A program made the translations under genes and the position numbers. Below the pieces are notes generated by a model. The model made no database searches. It was not told the origin of the DNA and worked only from the letters and a program-made list of their open reading frames with translations. A DNA stretch of 64,000 nt from assembly GCF_900182735.1 (NCBI RefSeq), contig NZ_FXTU01000003.1, positions 248,001 to 312,000 of the forward strand, written 5' to 3'. The DNA is from Laceyella tengchongensis (GTDB taxonomy: Bacteria; Bacillota; Bacilli; Thermoactinomycetales; Thermoactinomycetaceae). Position 1 is the first letter of the stretch, and every line of letters begins with the position of its first letter. Positions 55,435 to 63,612 of this stretch are shown piece after piece.

Positions 55435-55559
55435 TATGTTTGATTTGATTGCCGAAATGTGGGATGTTATTGTATCCACCTTTTCTTCCAAACAAGCAGA
55501 AAAGTATAAAAAAGAAGCTGAGGAGTGTAAAAAGAAAATATCTACTATGAGCGATTAAA
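55435..55559 (+). pseudogene. Small gene with a frameshift after the start codon
   Basis: AGGGAGAGGATCATT leads to ATG at 55435, but the next codons are TTT TGA. If one T of the TTTT run is removed, the frame reads MFDLIAEMWDVIVSTFSSKQ then AEKYKKEAEECKKKISTMSD and stops at 55559. The good ribosome site and helical, charged product suggest a 40-residue protein broken (or slippage-dependent) in this strain. The family is unknown. Confidence 0.4.
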
Positions 55560-55687
55560 AAAGGACAAAAAGTGATGTTTCAAGAACAAAATAAAAATCT
55601 ACAAAAACACTTAGGAATCCTCAATAAAAATAAGCCAAACCAAAGGGATCTGCGCCATGCGTTCCCGTTTTTTTATTGAACCGATGA

Positions 55688-55891
55688 TTATTTAACTCCC
55701 TGAAAACCTAATATTTCTACTGGATTATTGTCCCTCTTTTCATATTTAAACAAATAGACTTGGCCTACATTGATTTGTTCCCAGTCTTCTTTATACATAT
55801 GAAACCTCTCTTTTTTCCCTTCCCCTCTGATCCTAAAAACGGTTTTTCCTTCATAAACCTCTTTCTTTTTATCAATTACTTTCATTGTCAC
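55688..55891 (-). CDS. 67-residue hypothetical protein
   Basis: Starts with GTG (ACA ATG AAA GTA follows) about 7 nt after GGAAAG. The product is highly charged: KKKEVYEGKTVFRIRGEGKK then WEQINVGQVYLFKYEKRD, which looks like a small OB- or SH3-like beta barrel. It follows the 59-residue gene at 55926 in the same direction with a 34-bp gap, probably one transcript. Family not recognised. Confidence 0.65.
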   Translation of the reverse strand: MTMKVIDKKKEVYEGKTVFRIRGEGKKERFHMYKEDWEQINVGQVYLFKYEKRDNNPVEILGFQGVK

Positions 55892-55925
55892 AGTACAGCT
55901 TTCCGTTTTAAATGCAAAGGTTTAA

Positions 55926-56105
55926 TTATTTCACTGCCTCCCCATCCTCATCTACTTGATATGTTCCGCCACCAAACATCCACCCATTTGCCTCAACAAA
56001 GTCAATAAACTTATCTAAAAATTCATCATGATCAATGTCAACATGTTCATCCACAGCATAAATACTGCCCTCAATATGTATGCCAAGCCGTTTTTTCTTC
56101 CCCAT
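55926..56105 (-). CDS. 59-residue hypothetical protein
   Basis: MGKKKRLGIHIEGSIYAVDE at the start, then FLDKFIDFVEANGWMFGGGT and YQVDEDGEAVK. TTGGAGGTAGAAC puts a perfect ribosome site 6 nt before the ATG. The end (WMFGGGTYQV) is like small proteins with a ferredoxin-like half. It pairs with the 67-residue gene downstream. Family not recognised, but coding is well supported. Confidence 0.75.
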   Translation of the reverse strand: MGKKKRLGIHIEGSIYAVDEHVDIDHDEFLDKFIDFVEANGWMFGGGTYQVDEDGEAVK

Positions 56106-56326
56106 GTTCTACCTCCAATGTAGGGTTTAGGCGCAGAAAACTTGTCTGACTTTTGTTCTGAATCTCCTCTGATCAATTGCTGTTTATCTACACTCATTTA
56201 CATGAATATCGTGATCAACAGACAAATTTATTTTCGTTTTGAGTTTTCCCATTTTGCATTATCATTTATTTTGCGAAGGCTTGGGCATCAAGTACCCAAA
56301 CCTTCATTCAAACATCACACGGGCCT

Positions 56327-57232
56327 CTATTTTTCCACGCCCAGTGTTTGCTTAGCCATGGTTTCATACTCTACCAAACCGGATTTCATAGCGAATTCAG
56401 CAATGGCAACAGGATAGGCCGCCGCTTGCAGTTCGATAATATGCTCAACCATCGTTGGCCAAACCACTCCACCGGCACCTTGATACGCATCGATCAACTT
56501 TTGCAGCCCGCCCTCTCCGAAGAGAGCGAGGTGGACGACAAAATCATTGGCCGGATCGTCAACGCGAGCTTCCGTCCAATCGATGATTCCCGTAACGCGG
56601 GCTTCTCCGTCAACCAGGATGTGTCCAACATGCAAATCGCCATGGATCAATGCAGTCTGTTTCGGCCAAAGCGCATCATTGGCCAACCATTTCTGCCAAC
56701 GGGCCCAAAGGGGTTGACTTACGCCGAAATGCGCCTTGACTTTCTCCATCCTCTTTCGCATCGCCTCTCTCAGTTCCTCTGCCGCATGCACGGTCAAGCC
56801 AGCTTGTCTGGCCTGGTCATGGTTGATGCGGTGCAAGGCAGCCATGGCCTGGCCCAGGGTTTCATGAAAGATGTCTGGCACATTGTGCTCATCGATCTCC
56901 CACACATATGCTTTTGTTTCTGGATCAATCGTTGCGGCAGGCGCGCCTACGAGGCGCTTGTAAGCGATCAATTCATCAGAAAAAACCGTCCATTTTGGTG
57001 CTTGTACCGGGATCTTCCCATCCAAGAAATCGAGAATCGCCTTTTCTTTCTTGGCGGTCGGAACCACATCAGGGCGCCTAGGCAGACGCAAAACCCATTG
57101 CTCTCCTTGCTCGTCCATGGCAAACACGACGGAAAAATCAAGGCCGGACTCATTACGTGTCAATGAGTCTTCTCTCATCATCAGCCCATGCCGCCGGGCC
57201 ACTTCCATCACTTGTTTATCGCTCAATGTCAT
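56327..57232 (-). CDS. Macrolide 2'-phosphotransferase family kinase (Mph/YcbJ-like)
   Basis: 301 residues, APH fold. The catalytic loop is LIHGDLHVGHILVDGEARVT and the metal motif GIIDWTEARVDDPANDF. The N-lobe has the nucleotide strand WVLRLPRRPDVV. Length and motifs match the Mph group, which phosphorylates macrolides at the 2'-OH using GTP; chromosomal Bacillus copies such as YcbJ are known. Start 57232 follows AAGGAAGGG at 7 nt. Whether it confers resistance cannot be read from sequence. Its presence near an Ere-family gene is notable. Confidence 0.88.
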   Translation of the reverse strand: MTLSDKQVMEVARRHGLMMREDSLTRNESGLDFSVVFAMDEQGEQWVLRLPRRPDVVPTAKKEKAILDFLDGKIPVQAPKWTVFSDELIAYKRLVGAPAATIDPETKAYVWEIDEHNVPDIFHETLGQAMAALHRINHDQARQAGLTVHAAEELREAMRKRMEKVKAHFGVSQPLWARWQKWLANDALWPKQTALIHGDLHVGHILVDGEARVTGIIDWTEARVDDPANDFVVHLALFGEGGLQKLIDAYQGAGGVVWPTMVEHIIELQAAAYPVAIAEFAMKSGLVEYETMAKQTLGVEK

Positions 57233-57320
57233 CGTTTTTCCCTTCCTTTTCTTATACGTGGTCATATTTCCCGGTCGCATTGTACCGGGCCATGGTTGTC
57301 CCCGGTCAAAATAGAACAAC

Positions 57321-57350
57321 AAAAAAACCACAGGTTATCTGCCTGTGGTT
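57321..57350 (-). terminator. Minus-strand terminator
   Basis: AACCACAGG / CCTGTGGTT stem followed on the minus strand by TTTTTTT. It ends transcripts from the S66 peptidase gene or the small frame at 57401. Confidence 0.85.
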
Positions 57351-57400
57351 AGGTAATCGGAAAAATGGTAGATCCAAAGCGAAGGACTTCTCCATCCCTA

Positions 57401-57646
57401 TCATGGTGGCCGTAACACATACCTTCCCCCACCAATCGGAGGTTGGCATGCGCAATATCGTTGTATGGTATAGCGGGTTACCTTACAAATAGGCGAACCA
57501 ATTCCGATTCCCTGCGCACAAGCAGAACCTTTGAACACAATATCATTTGTGATTGCAAAGGGTAGAATCGGAATTGGAATGCCATAGATGACCCTCCGTT
57601 CAGTGTGAATTAAACACATACTAACACGAATAATTAAACAATGCAA
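57401..57646 (-). CDS. Possible small cysteine-containing protein
   Basis: The minus-strand frame (81 codons at most) reads VIYGIPIPILPFAITNDIVF then GSACAQGIGIGSPICK and RYTIQRYCACQPPIGGGRYV. No gene overlaps it and a terminator follows. The only good ribosome site (CGGAGGGTCATCT-ATG) serves a different frame of 35 codons. So coding is uncertain; it may be a relic. Not recognised. Confidence 0.3.
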   Translation of the reverse strand: MHCLIIRVSMCLIHTERRVIYGIPIPILPFAITNDIVFKGSACAQGIGIGSPICKVTRYTIQRYCACQPPIGGGRYVLRPP

Positions 57647-57680
57647 TTATTGTACTTTTTCATGATGATCAGAAATACGA

Positions 57681-58694
57681 TCATCTAAAATGCTGCTTGA
57701 CTATACCCTTGCCTTGATCCACTTCCACTTCGGCATAGGCGCCATTGATAAACGTGATTTGCGGCGGAACATGTCCACAATCAATATCGTAAATGACGGG
57801 TACCTGAAGCTCAGCCGCCAGTTCCTGATAAACATCTTCCACCGTATAACCTTGGACGGGTTGATTGGCGAGGCTACGGCCAAACAGGATGCCTGAACAC
57901 CCTTCAAACCACCCGGCCAACTTCATTTGCACCAATGATCTGCGCAAATCAGTGGTCACCAGTTCGCAATTCTCGAAATACCAAAGTATGGGTTCCCCAT
58001 CAATAAAAGCCTTTCTAAATTTCCTCACGTCACCATACGGCGTGCCAATCAAATGCCTGATCACATCGACGCATCCGCCGAGCAACCGCCCTTGTACCTT
58101 AGCTTTGCTATGGGATGCCACTTTCCAGTATGTCGGTTCTGTCAAATGAAAGAGACAAGGGGTTGGATTCTCATGTTGCCATTTTTCTTGATATTTGGCG
58201 GAGGAGTGCTGAAGGATGGAGGCACCCCGCTCTGTGGACAAGACATCGAGCCATGCGCCGGTAGTCTCATCCCAGTATTCCCCGCGCAGATCAACGAGAT
58301 TAGGTCCATGAGCCGTAGCGATCCCCGTTGTCAAGGTAATGGCTAGCAACAGCACGCTGGTATCGGAGTAACCCAACACCCACTTGTTCTTCATTTTTTC
58401 AAAATCGACATGCTCCAAGATCTCGATGAGGAGTTCGCCACCCCAAGGGGGAATGATCGCCTGGATCTGATCATCGCCCATCATGCGATTGAATTCATCT
58501 GCGCGTTTCTTTGCTGATGCCGACTTCGCTTTTTCTTGCGTAAAGGCGGTTTCTCCACAAACAATATGAAAGCCCCTCTCCTCCAGTCGCCTAGTCGAGC
58601 TGTCCAGCAACGCATGCAGTTCTGTCGGCACCCCGGAGGAAGGGGCGGTGATTCCAATGGTCATACCTGTTTTAAAAGATGGATAGTTAATCAT
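57681..58694 (-). CDS. S66-family serine peptidase (LD-carboxypeptidase / MccF-like)
   Basis: 337 residues. GITAPSSGVPTEL at the start, the catalytic serine in WVLGYSDTSVLLLA near 105, and the C-terminal Glu/His pair in the region WYFENCE and DIDCGHVPPQITF. Length and the LGGCVDVIRHLIGTPYG segment fit the MccF-like branch, which cleaves aminoacyl-nucleotide antibiotics such as microcin C, rather than the murein tetrapeptidase LdcA; both are possible. Start 58694 follows AGGAGG at 7 nt. Confidence 0.9.
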   Translation of the reverse strand: MINYPSFKTGMTIGITAPSSGVPTELHALLDSSTRRLEERGFHIVCGETAFTQEKAKSASAKKRADEFNRMMGDDQIQAIIPPWGGELLIEILEHVDFEKMKNKWVLGYSDTSVLLLAITLTTGIATAHGPNLVDLRGEYWDETTGAWLDVLSTERGASILQHSSAKYQEKWQHENPTPCLFHLTEPTYWKVASHSKAKVQGRLLGGCVDVIRHLIGTPYGDVRKFRKAFIDGEPILWYFENCELVTTDLRRSLVQMKLAGWFEGCSGILFGRSLANQPVQGYTVEDVYQELAAELQVPVIYDIDCGHVPPQITFINGAYAEVEVDQGKGIVKQHFR

Positions 58695-58957
58695 GCACAG
58701 CCTCCTAGTCTTTTCAAAAAAGTGCATCAAACCTCTATTATTTGAACAATCCTTTCCTTTTTATCTTCCCCTTGTTTGGCACAAGTCAGATCATCACTCA
58801 ATGATATTGGTCAACCACCCGCCGCGCGGTCAGTCACAACTTGTCCAGGCAGAAAAAGGCCATTGGCATAGCCTATGGTCTTTTGTGCATGTCTTTTATT
58901 TAAAGGTTCCCCATGTGCGGCACATGAGGCGGTAAAAAACTTGGCAGATGGCAACTC

Positions 58958-59926
58958 TCATTCACCCAAGAAGTCATCCAACTCAAGCCAATGTTGCTGC
59001 AACCACTCTATCTCCACCAAGAACCTCCGCGGGTTCGCGCTTCGCTCCTCAATGTCCGCCGTGATCCACCAGCCTGATTCTTTCGTCCACAAAAGACGCA
59101 ACGCCCGCGCCGCCCTCTCCGCCGAGTACCCGGGCACAACTTCCCGATATCCGCCGAGGAAGGCGGCCGCTTTCGCTCGCACCAATCCTCGCTGACCGTC
59201 CACACTACCTGACAACAAGGCTCTCGCTACATCAAGGTCAGGGTAGACATAACGCATGCGGTCAAAGTCCAAAATAGCGGCAACTCGCTTATTCTCAAAC
59301 AAAAAGTTGTCAAAATGGCAATCCCAATGAGTCCATCCTAGGCGACATCGGTCAAATTGGGAAAAGTCCAGCCTGTCCAAAATTTGCTTTTGTCTGTGGA
59401 GCAACCGCATCACACGCTCAGACGGTTGCCGAACTTGCGCGAGAGCCATCTGTTTATTCCATTTTTGCAACAAGCGCGACCGATCCGGCTTCCAAGCGAG
59501 CTCAGCCGGCGGGATCTGTTTCAACGCCTTATGCAATTTCCCCATCTCCTGCCCAAGGGAATGCATCTGTTCCGTCGTCGCTTGTCCCGGAGCCACGACC
59601 TCCCCATCCATTTTCTCCTGTACTGCGAACACTTCCCCTTTGCTTGATGTCAGCAACCGCTTCCCGTCAAACGAATAAACCATTGGACATCGGATTCCTT
59701 GCTTCCGCACTGCTTCTTGGATAGACAACGCCATGTTGATAAAGGGAAGTTTTTTTCCATGCCGACGTTGGTTGTATTGCTTGACAAAGACGGACGCACC
59801 ATCAGCAAAGTGCACAATCCATTTCAAATTGAGCAAACCACGGTGAATGGGTTCACTATTCACAATTCGCTTCGAAAAAAGCGCTTCTACCCGCTCAAAA
59901 ATGTCCTTACAGATCACTTGGCTCAT
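58958..59926 (-). CDS. Phosphotransferase-fold protein (CotS/HSK2-like)
   Basis: 322 residues. The kinase catalytic loop LGWTHWDCHFDNFLFENKRV (H-x-D-x5-N with Cys/His between) and AAILDFDRMRYVYPDLDVAR, the metal motif, place it in the APH family near CotS-type spore coat kinases and homoserine kinase II. The substrate is unknown. ATG 59926 follows GAGGGGG at 6 nt; the gene overlaps the end of the WYL regulator gene by 20 bp, so both are one operon. The DNA here is GC-richer than in the CRISPR island. Confidence 0.85.
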   Translation of the reverse strand: MSQVICKDIFERVEALFSKRIVNSEPIHRGLLNLKWIVHFADGASVFVKQYNQRRHGKKLPFINMALSIQEAVRKQGIRCPMVYSFDGKRLLTSSKGEVFAVQEKMDGEVVAPGQATTEQMHSLGQEMGKLHKALKQIPPAELAWKPDRSRLLQKWNKQMALAQVRQPSERVMRLLHRQKQILDRLDFSQFDRCRLGWTHWDCHFDNFLFENKRVAAILDFDRMRYVYPDLDVARALLSGSVDGQRGLVRAKAAAFLGGYREVVPGYSAERAARALRLLWTKESGWWITADIEERSANPRRFLVEIEWLQQHWLELDDFLGE

Positions 59927-60917
59927 CACTTGCCCCCTCACTGGTCTTGCTCCCTTCGCCAGCCGGCACCACAGCGTATTTGTCCATGAGCCGGGAAAGG
60001 ATTTCCTTCATACCATGCACCAATTCCAGCGGTTGCCGCACTGTCGCATCTTCTCCCAACCCCATAAAAAATTTAGCGAGAAAGGGAAGATCCCGCTTTG
60101 GAAAATGACCATCCACCCATCCTCCGCCATCCTCTTGGTGATGCAGATGGTTTGCCAGCCACCATTCGGCCTCACACTTGCGCACACCCTCTTCGTTCAA
60201 TTCCACCCGCACATGGGCCATCTCCGGCTCCGCCTGAGTTATAGGTTGGACATTGCCGAGGTGAACATGTCGTAAGTCCCGTGGTTTCACATCTGAAGAC
60301 GCCTGTGCAACCGCCTTGATCCGATCACATCGGAACACGCGATATCCACCGCGCAAAAAACAATAGGCGGGGCAATACCATATGCCGTCTCGCGCATAAA
60401 TACCAATCGGTTGGATGTGCCGGCTAACTTTTCCTTCCTTCGCTTCATACTCAATCAAAAGCACTTGCTGGTGAACGGCTCCTTCGAGCAATCTCGATAA
60501 ATGAGGGCTTTCCCCCCGCCTCGCCGGTGTGATGAAATCGACGCGATTCTTCATTTGCTCAATTCGCTCACGTATGTCACTAGTCATGTAAGAAGCGAAT
60601 TTATTCAATGCGGATGAGATTTCAGCTTCAAAGGGAATGGACAGATAATGACGCAACGCATAAACGGAAAAAAAGATGGCGAATGCCTCTTCTTCCGTAA
60701 ACGAGATGGGAGGGAGGCTTCTTTCATTCAACACGTGATAACCTCCGTGAGGTCCCACTTCAGAATACAAGGGCACCCCCAACTCACTTAACTCCCGCAA
60801 ATCCCTCAATATGGTTCTCGTTGAGACACCGAATTCCTCCGCCAATTCCTTGACTGTAAACTTCCGTTTGCGGTTAACCGTCATCATCAATTCCAGCAAC
60901 CGTTTCGCTTTGGGCAT
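59907..60917 (-). CDS. YafY/YobV-type HTH-WYL regulator
   Basis: 336 residues. HTH_11 at 1-60 (RLLELMMTVNRKRKFTVKEL then FGVSTRTILRDLRELSELGV), WYL domain at about 140-225 (LIEYEAKEGKVSRHIQPIGI, YARDGIWYCPAYCFLRGGYR), and a WCX-type C-terminal region. The WYL motif reads WYCPAYC. Start 60917 has GGAGGATC upstream. It overlaps the kinase gene downstream and probably regulates it. Confidence 0.92.
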   Translation of the reverse strand: MPKAKRLLELMMTVNRKRKFTVKELAEEFGVSTRTILRDLRELSELGVPLYSEVGPHGGYHVLNERSLPPISFTEEEAFAIFFSVYALRHYLSIPFEAEISSALNKFASYMTSDIRERIEQMKNRVDFITPARRGESPHLSRLLEGAVHQQVLLIEYEAKEGKVSRHIQPIGIYARDGIWYCPAYCFLRGGYRVFRCDRIKAVAQASSDVKPRDLRHVHLGNVQPITQAEPEMAHVRVELNEEGVRKCEAEWWLANHLHHQEDGGGWVDGHFPKRDLPFLAKFFMGLGEDATVRQPLELVHGMKEILSRLMDKYAVVPAGEGSKTSEGASDEPSDL

Positions 60918-61056
60918 CACGATCCTCCATTCGATCGATTTATGACAATAGCTGTCACCATTATAAGCTACAATGGGCACCAAGCCGAAACCTGCTCGCT
61001 TCTTTATCAGAGGGCGGGCTCGGCATCAAACCATTAAACCCGAGGAGTTGGTATAT

Positions 61057-61479
61057 ATGACATTGCAATTAACCCCTTATGTTTTTTTTGAAGGAAATGC
61101 GCGAGAAGCGATACGCTTTTATGAAGAAGTGCTTGATGCGGAGATTCTTTTCTGCCAGACCCTGGGGGAAGGGCCGGATAATCCGGATCACCCTCTTCCT
61201 GCAGAGATGAAAGAAAAGATCGCACACGCTGTGTTAAAAGTGGGCGACACGGAGTTGATGATCGCCGACGCCTTTCCCGGGCAACCCCTGCACGAAGGAA
61301 ATCAAGTTAATATCTGCATCACCGTCAACATGACAGAGAAAGCGCAACAGCTTTACGATGCGTTAAAGCAAAACGGTCATGTGGGCATCCCGTTAGAAGA
61401 AACGTACTTCAGTCCCGCATATGCCTTGGTGACAGACCGATTCGGCGTCACCTTTCAGATCTTCACCAGAAAAAAATAA
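61057..61479 (+). CDS. VOC-superfamily protein (PhnB-like)
   Basis: 140 residues. YVFFEGNAREAIRFYEEVLD at the start, then ELMIADAFPGQPLHEGNQVN and FGVTFQIFTRKK at the end: the PhnB/DUF1338-like glyoxalase-fold family with paired beta-alpha-beta-beta-beta units. Start 61057 is chosen by GAGGAGTT upstream. Function unknown; related proteins bind small substrates with a metal. A second member is at 62321. Confidence 0.88.
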   Translation: MTLQLTPYVFFEGNAREAIRFYEEVLDAEILFCQTLGEGPDNPDHPLPAEMKEKIAHAVLKVGDTELMIADAFPGQPLHEGNQVNICITVNMTEKAQQLYDALKQNGHVGIPLEETYFSPAYALVTDRFGVTFQIFTRKK

Positions 61480-61557
61480 CGCCGCATTCTCAAGCCGATT
61501 AATTTTCTCCCTTTTTCGGCTGGCCCGCTTTTGCGTTATTGTGGGGAAGTCAAAAAA

Positions 61558-61581
61558 AATCATCGCTAAAGAGCGATGATT
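61558..61581 (-). terminator. Minus-strand terminator
   Basis: AATCATCGCT / AGCGATGATT stem; T8 follows on the minus strand. It ends the 61608-62153 gene. Confidence 0.9.
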
Positions 61582-61607
61582 CATGCCGGGCCGATCTTGA
61601 CTTCTGG

Positions 61608-62153
61608 TCAAGCGTCCCGGTTTTTCATATATTCCTCAGCTTCTATTCTAAACTCGCGCGCATCTCTAAATGCAGCGGACCGTTGCGACAGGGCAGCAAC
61701 GATATCGGCCTGATCAGTTTCTGTCAAGGCGAAAACTTCTGGAGGACGGGGAACACGCAGTTGCGTATGATCATGATAAACTTTCGTAACAATGGTACCT
61801 AGCGCGACTCCATTCTCTTCTTCAATCACACTCCACACCCACCGCTCTTGGTCAGTGAAGTCATTGGTGTTTCCCCACTCGCGAGAAATATTCAAGTCAC
61901 CAGGCAGACGAGGGAGCGGTTTCAGCCCGCTCTCTTTCAATTGCTCGTGAATCGGTAAAAACAAGAAGTTCAAATATGTTCCGTAAGCGGGGTCACCCAC
62001 TTTCTTATACGCATCCATCAACTGCGAGTATTTTTCTTCAAATATCGCTTGCCAGTTTTTAGTGATGTGCTCATTGATATACTGGGCAATGACATCGATG
62101 CGATTCCCTTCGCTTTCGGCGAGGATTTGCGGAAGTGGCTTCATTGCGCTCAT
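61608..62153 (-). CDS. Hypothetical protein, 181 residues
   Basis: Starts MSAMKPLPQILAESEGNRID with AGGGGC upstream. Mostly helical at the N-terminus (INEHITKNWQAIFEEKYSQL) and mixed beta later (WVWSVIEEENGVALGTIVTK). No cysteine, no signal peptide, no membrane segment. Followed by a strong terminator. I do not recognise the family. Confidence 0.75.
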   Translation of the reverse strand: MSAMKPLPQILAESEGNRIDVIAQYINEHITKNWQAIFEEKYSQLMDAYKKVGDPAYGTYLNFLFLPIHEQLKESGLKPLPRLPGDLNISREWGNTNDFTDQERWVWSVIEEENGVALGTIVTKVYHDHTQLRVPRPPEVFALTETDQADIVAALSQRSAAFRDAREFRIEAEEYMKNRDA

Positions 62154-62320
62154 CTTTAGCCCCTTTCAAAATGCCGATTTCCAATAGCAACAAAACTGCC
62201 TTTTCCTATTTCATTATACAACATAGCAAATGAACAATAAAAACATTCCTTAATTTTTAAAACAATTCATCGCCAGCACATCTCATCCGCTTACTCCAAG
62301 CCGGAAAGCTCAACGCCCGC

Positions 62321-62731
62321 TCAACCACCCCAGCTTAATTGCCAAGAAACACCGTATCGATCGGCAACCCAAGCGAATTTTTTGCTAAACGGATACGAAT
62401 CTAACGGCATGAGCACTCCTCCGCCTTGGGATAGTTTCACAAACAGCTCGTCAATTTCACTTTCTGTCTCACAGGTGACAAACAATGAAATCGCGGGCGT
62501 AAAGGTAAATTCATGTTTGATAGGACTGTCCATGCACATGAACCGTTGTCCATTGAGTGAGAAAACCGCTTGCGCCACTTTCCCACTCGCCTCGCTCCCA
62601 TCGTCTTCATGACGGGACAAGGTGAGAATTTCTGCCTGCTTGAACAAAGAAACATAAAAATTCATCGCTTCTTCGGCCTTGCCTTCGAACATTAAAAAGG
62701 TCGTGATTTTCTGATTCGCATTCTCCATCAT
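62321..62731 (-). CDS. VOC-superfamily protein (PhnB / 3-demethylubiquinone methyltransferase-like)
   Basis: 136 residues. ITTFLMFEGKAEEAMNFYVS, MCMDSPIKHEFTFTPAISLF and YPFSKKFAWVADRYGVSWQL are hallmark strings of the PhnB-type VOC family (often mis-named 3-demethylubiquinone-9 3-methyltransferase). Start 62731 or 62728 is preferred to the upstream TTG. Catalytic role unknown. Confidence 0.9.
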   Translation of the reverse strand: MMENANQKITTFLMFEGKAEEAMNFYVSLFKQAEILTLSRHEDDGSEASGKVAQAVFSLNGQRFMCMDSPIKHEFTFTPAISLFVTCETESEIDELFVKLSQGGGVLMPLDSYPFSKKFAWVADRYGVSWQLSWGG

Positions 62732-62891
62732 TGGCAATCAACCCCTTTGATCGGAAAGGATAAAACGCTCTTTCTTCCAGTGTCGACAAAAGCGCCCATT
62801 CCCATTCTCTTCCCATCCATAACATGGATCATCGAGATGACGGAATGATCAAAATTGGAATATAATAATCTATGAAAGCTATGTTTCCCTA

Positions 62892-63022
62892 GGGGGTGTC
62901 TGGCAAATCAAGTTGTTAGAGAAGATGGGGTGGAAAAACCTTTTCTCGAGGAGCGCTGATGCACAAGTGAAGCGAATGAGAAAAGGGTTTTGGAACCGCT
63001 GGCCTATTCATCAGACACGCTC
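62892..63022. mobile_element. Miniature inverted-repeat element, copy 2
   Basis: Ends GGGGGTGTCTG and CAGACACGCTC are imperfect inverted copies; internal text matches the element at 3128 (GGAAAAACCTTTTC, AAGTGAAGCGAATGAGAAAA, CGCTGGCCTATTCATCAGAC). CTAG occurs at both edges (62889-62892 and 63022-63025), a possible 4-bp target duplication. Confidence 0.75.
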
Positions 63023-63081
63023 TAGTCAGCAACATAGCTCATTTTTAACCCCTTTTCATTTCGAAAGAAAGGATCAGTCCA

Positions 63082-63492
63082 ATGAAAAAACCCTTCGCCA
63101 TTTTGTGTGCGGCGACTATCGCCGCGGCCGCACTGCTCCCGTTCACCGCAAACTCGGTTTTCGCAAGTGTTCCGCGATATGCTTTTGAAACGGAAGATGG
63201 AAAGTGGGACGGCCATGTCTATAATCCCGAGGTAGTGGGCGATGTGGAAATCGTCCTTGTCCACCCGCTGTACGCCAAATATACTAACGGCAAAACTGTG
63301 AAGCTTAAGGACACGTCCAAACTGTGGGTACGCCTTTGCGAAGCCAACACCCGTACCTGCACCGCCTATTACAACCTGGCTAGCGGCAAAGCGCAGTTTG
63401 ACAATGTGCAAGTCGGACACTTTTATGTTGATGTGAAGGACGAACTCCCCAATGCACATGTGTCCGGGCAGTTAGATGTTGTGTTTAAATGA
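63082..63492 (+). CDS. Small secreted protein of unknown function
   Basis: 136 residues. Signal peptide MKKPFAILCAATIAAAALLP with a likely cut after NSVFA. The mature part is a beta-rich domain with two cysteines close together (LWVRLCEANTRTCTAYYN), which may form a disulfide outside the cell. AAAGGA lies 9 nt before the ATG. Followed by a terminator. Family not recognised. Confidence 0.82.
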   Translation: MKKPFAILCAATIAAAALLPFTANSVFASVPRYAFETEDGKWDGHVYNPEVVGDVEIVLVHPLYAKYTNGKTVKLKDTSKLWVRLCEANTRTCTAYYNLASGKAQFDNVQVGHFYVDVKDELPNAHVSGQLDVVFK

Positions 63493-63526
63493 TCTCCCTC
63501 AAAGTAACCCGGAGTGCTTTTCCCAA

Positions 63527-63552
63527 AAGCCAAGGCTATCAAGCCTTGGCTT
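63527..63552 (+). terminator. Terminator after the secreted protein gene
   Basis: AAGCCAAGGCT / AGCCTTGGCTT stem, then CACATTTT. Confidence 0.75.
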
Positions 63553-63612
63553 CACATTTTAAACATTCCAAATATTATACCTGCCACTTCCCAAAATGAA
63601 AGGAAGATACCA

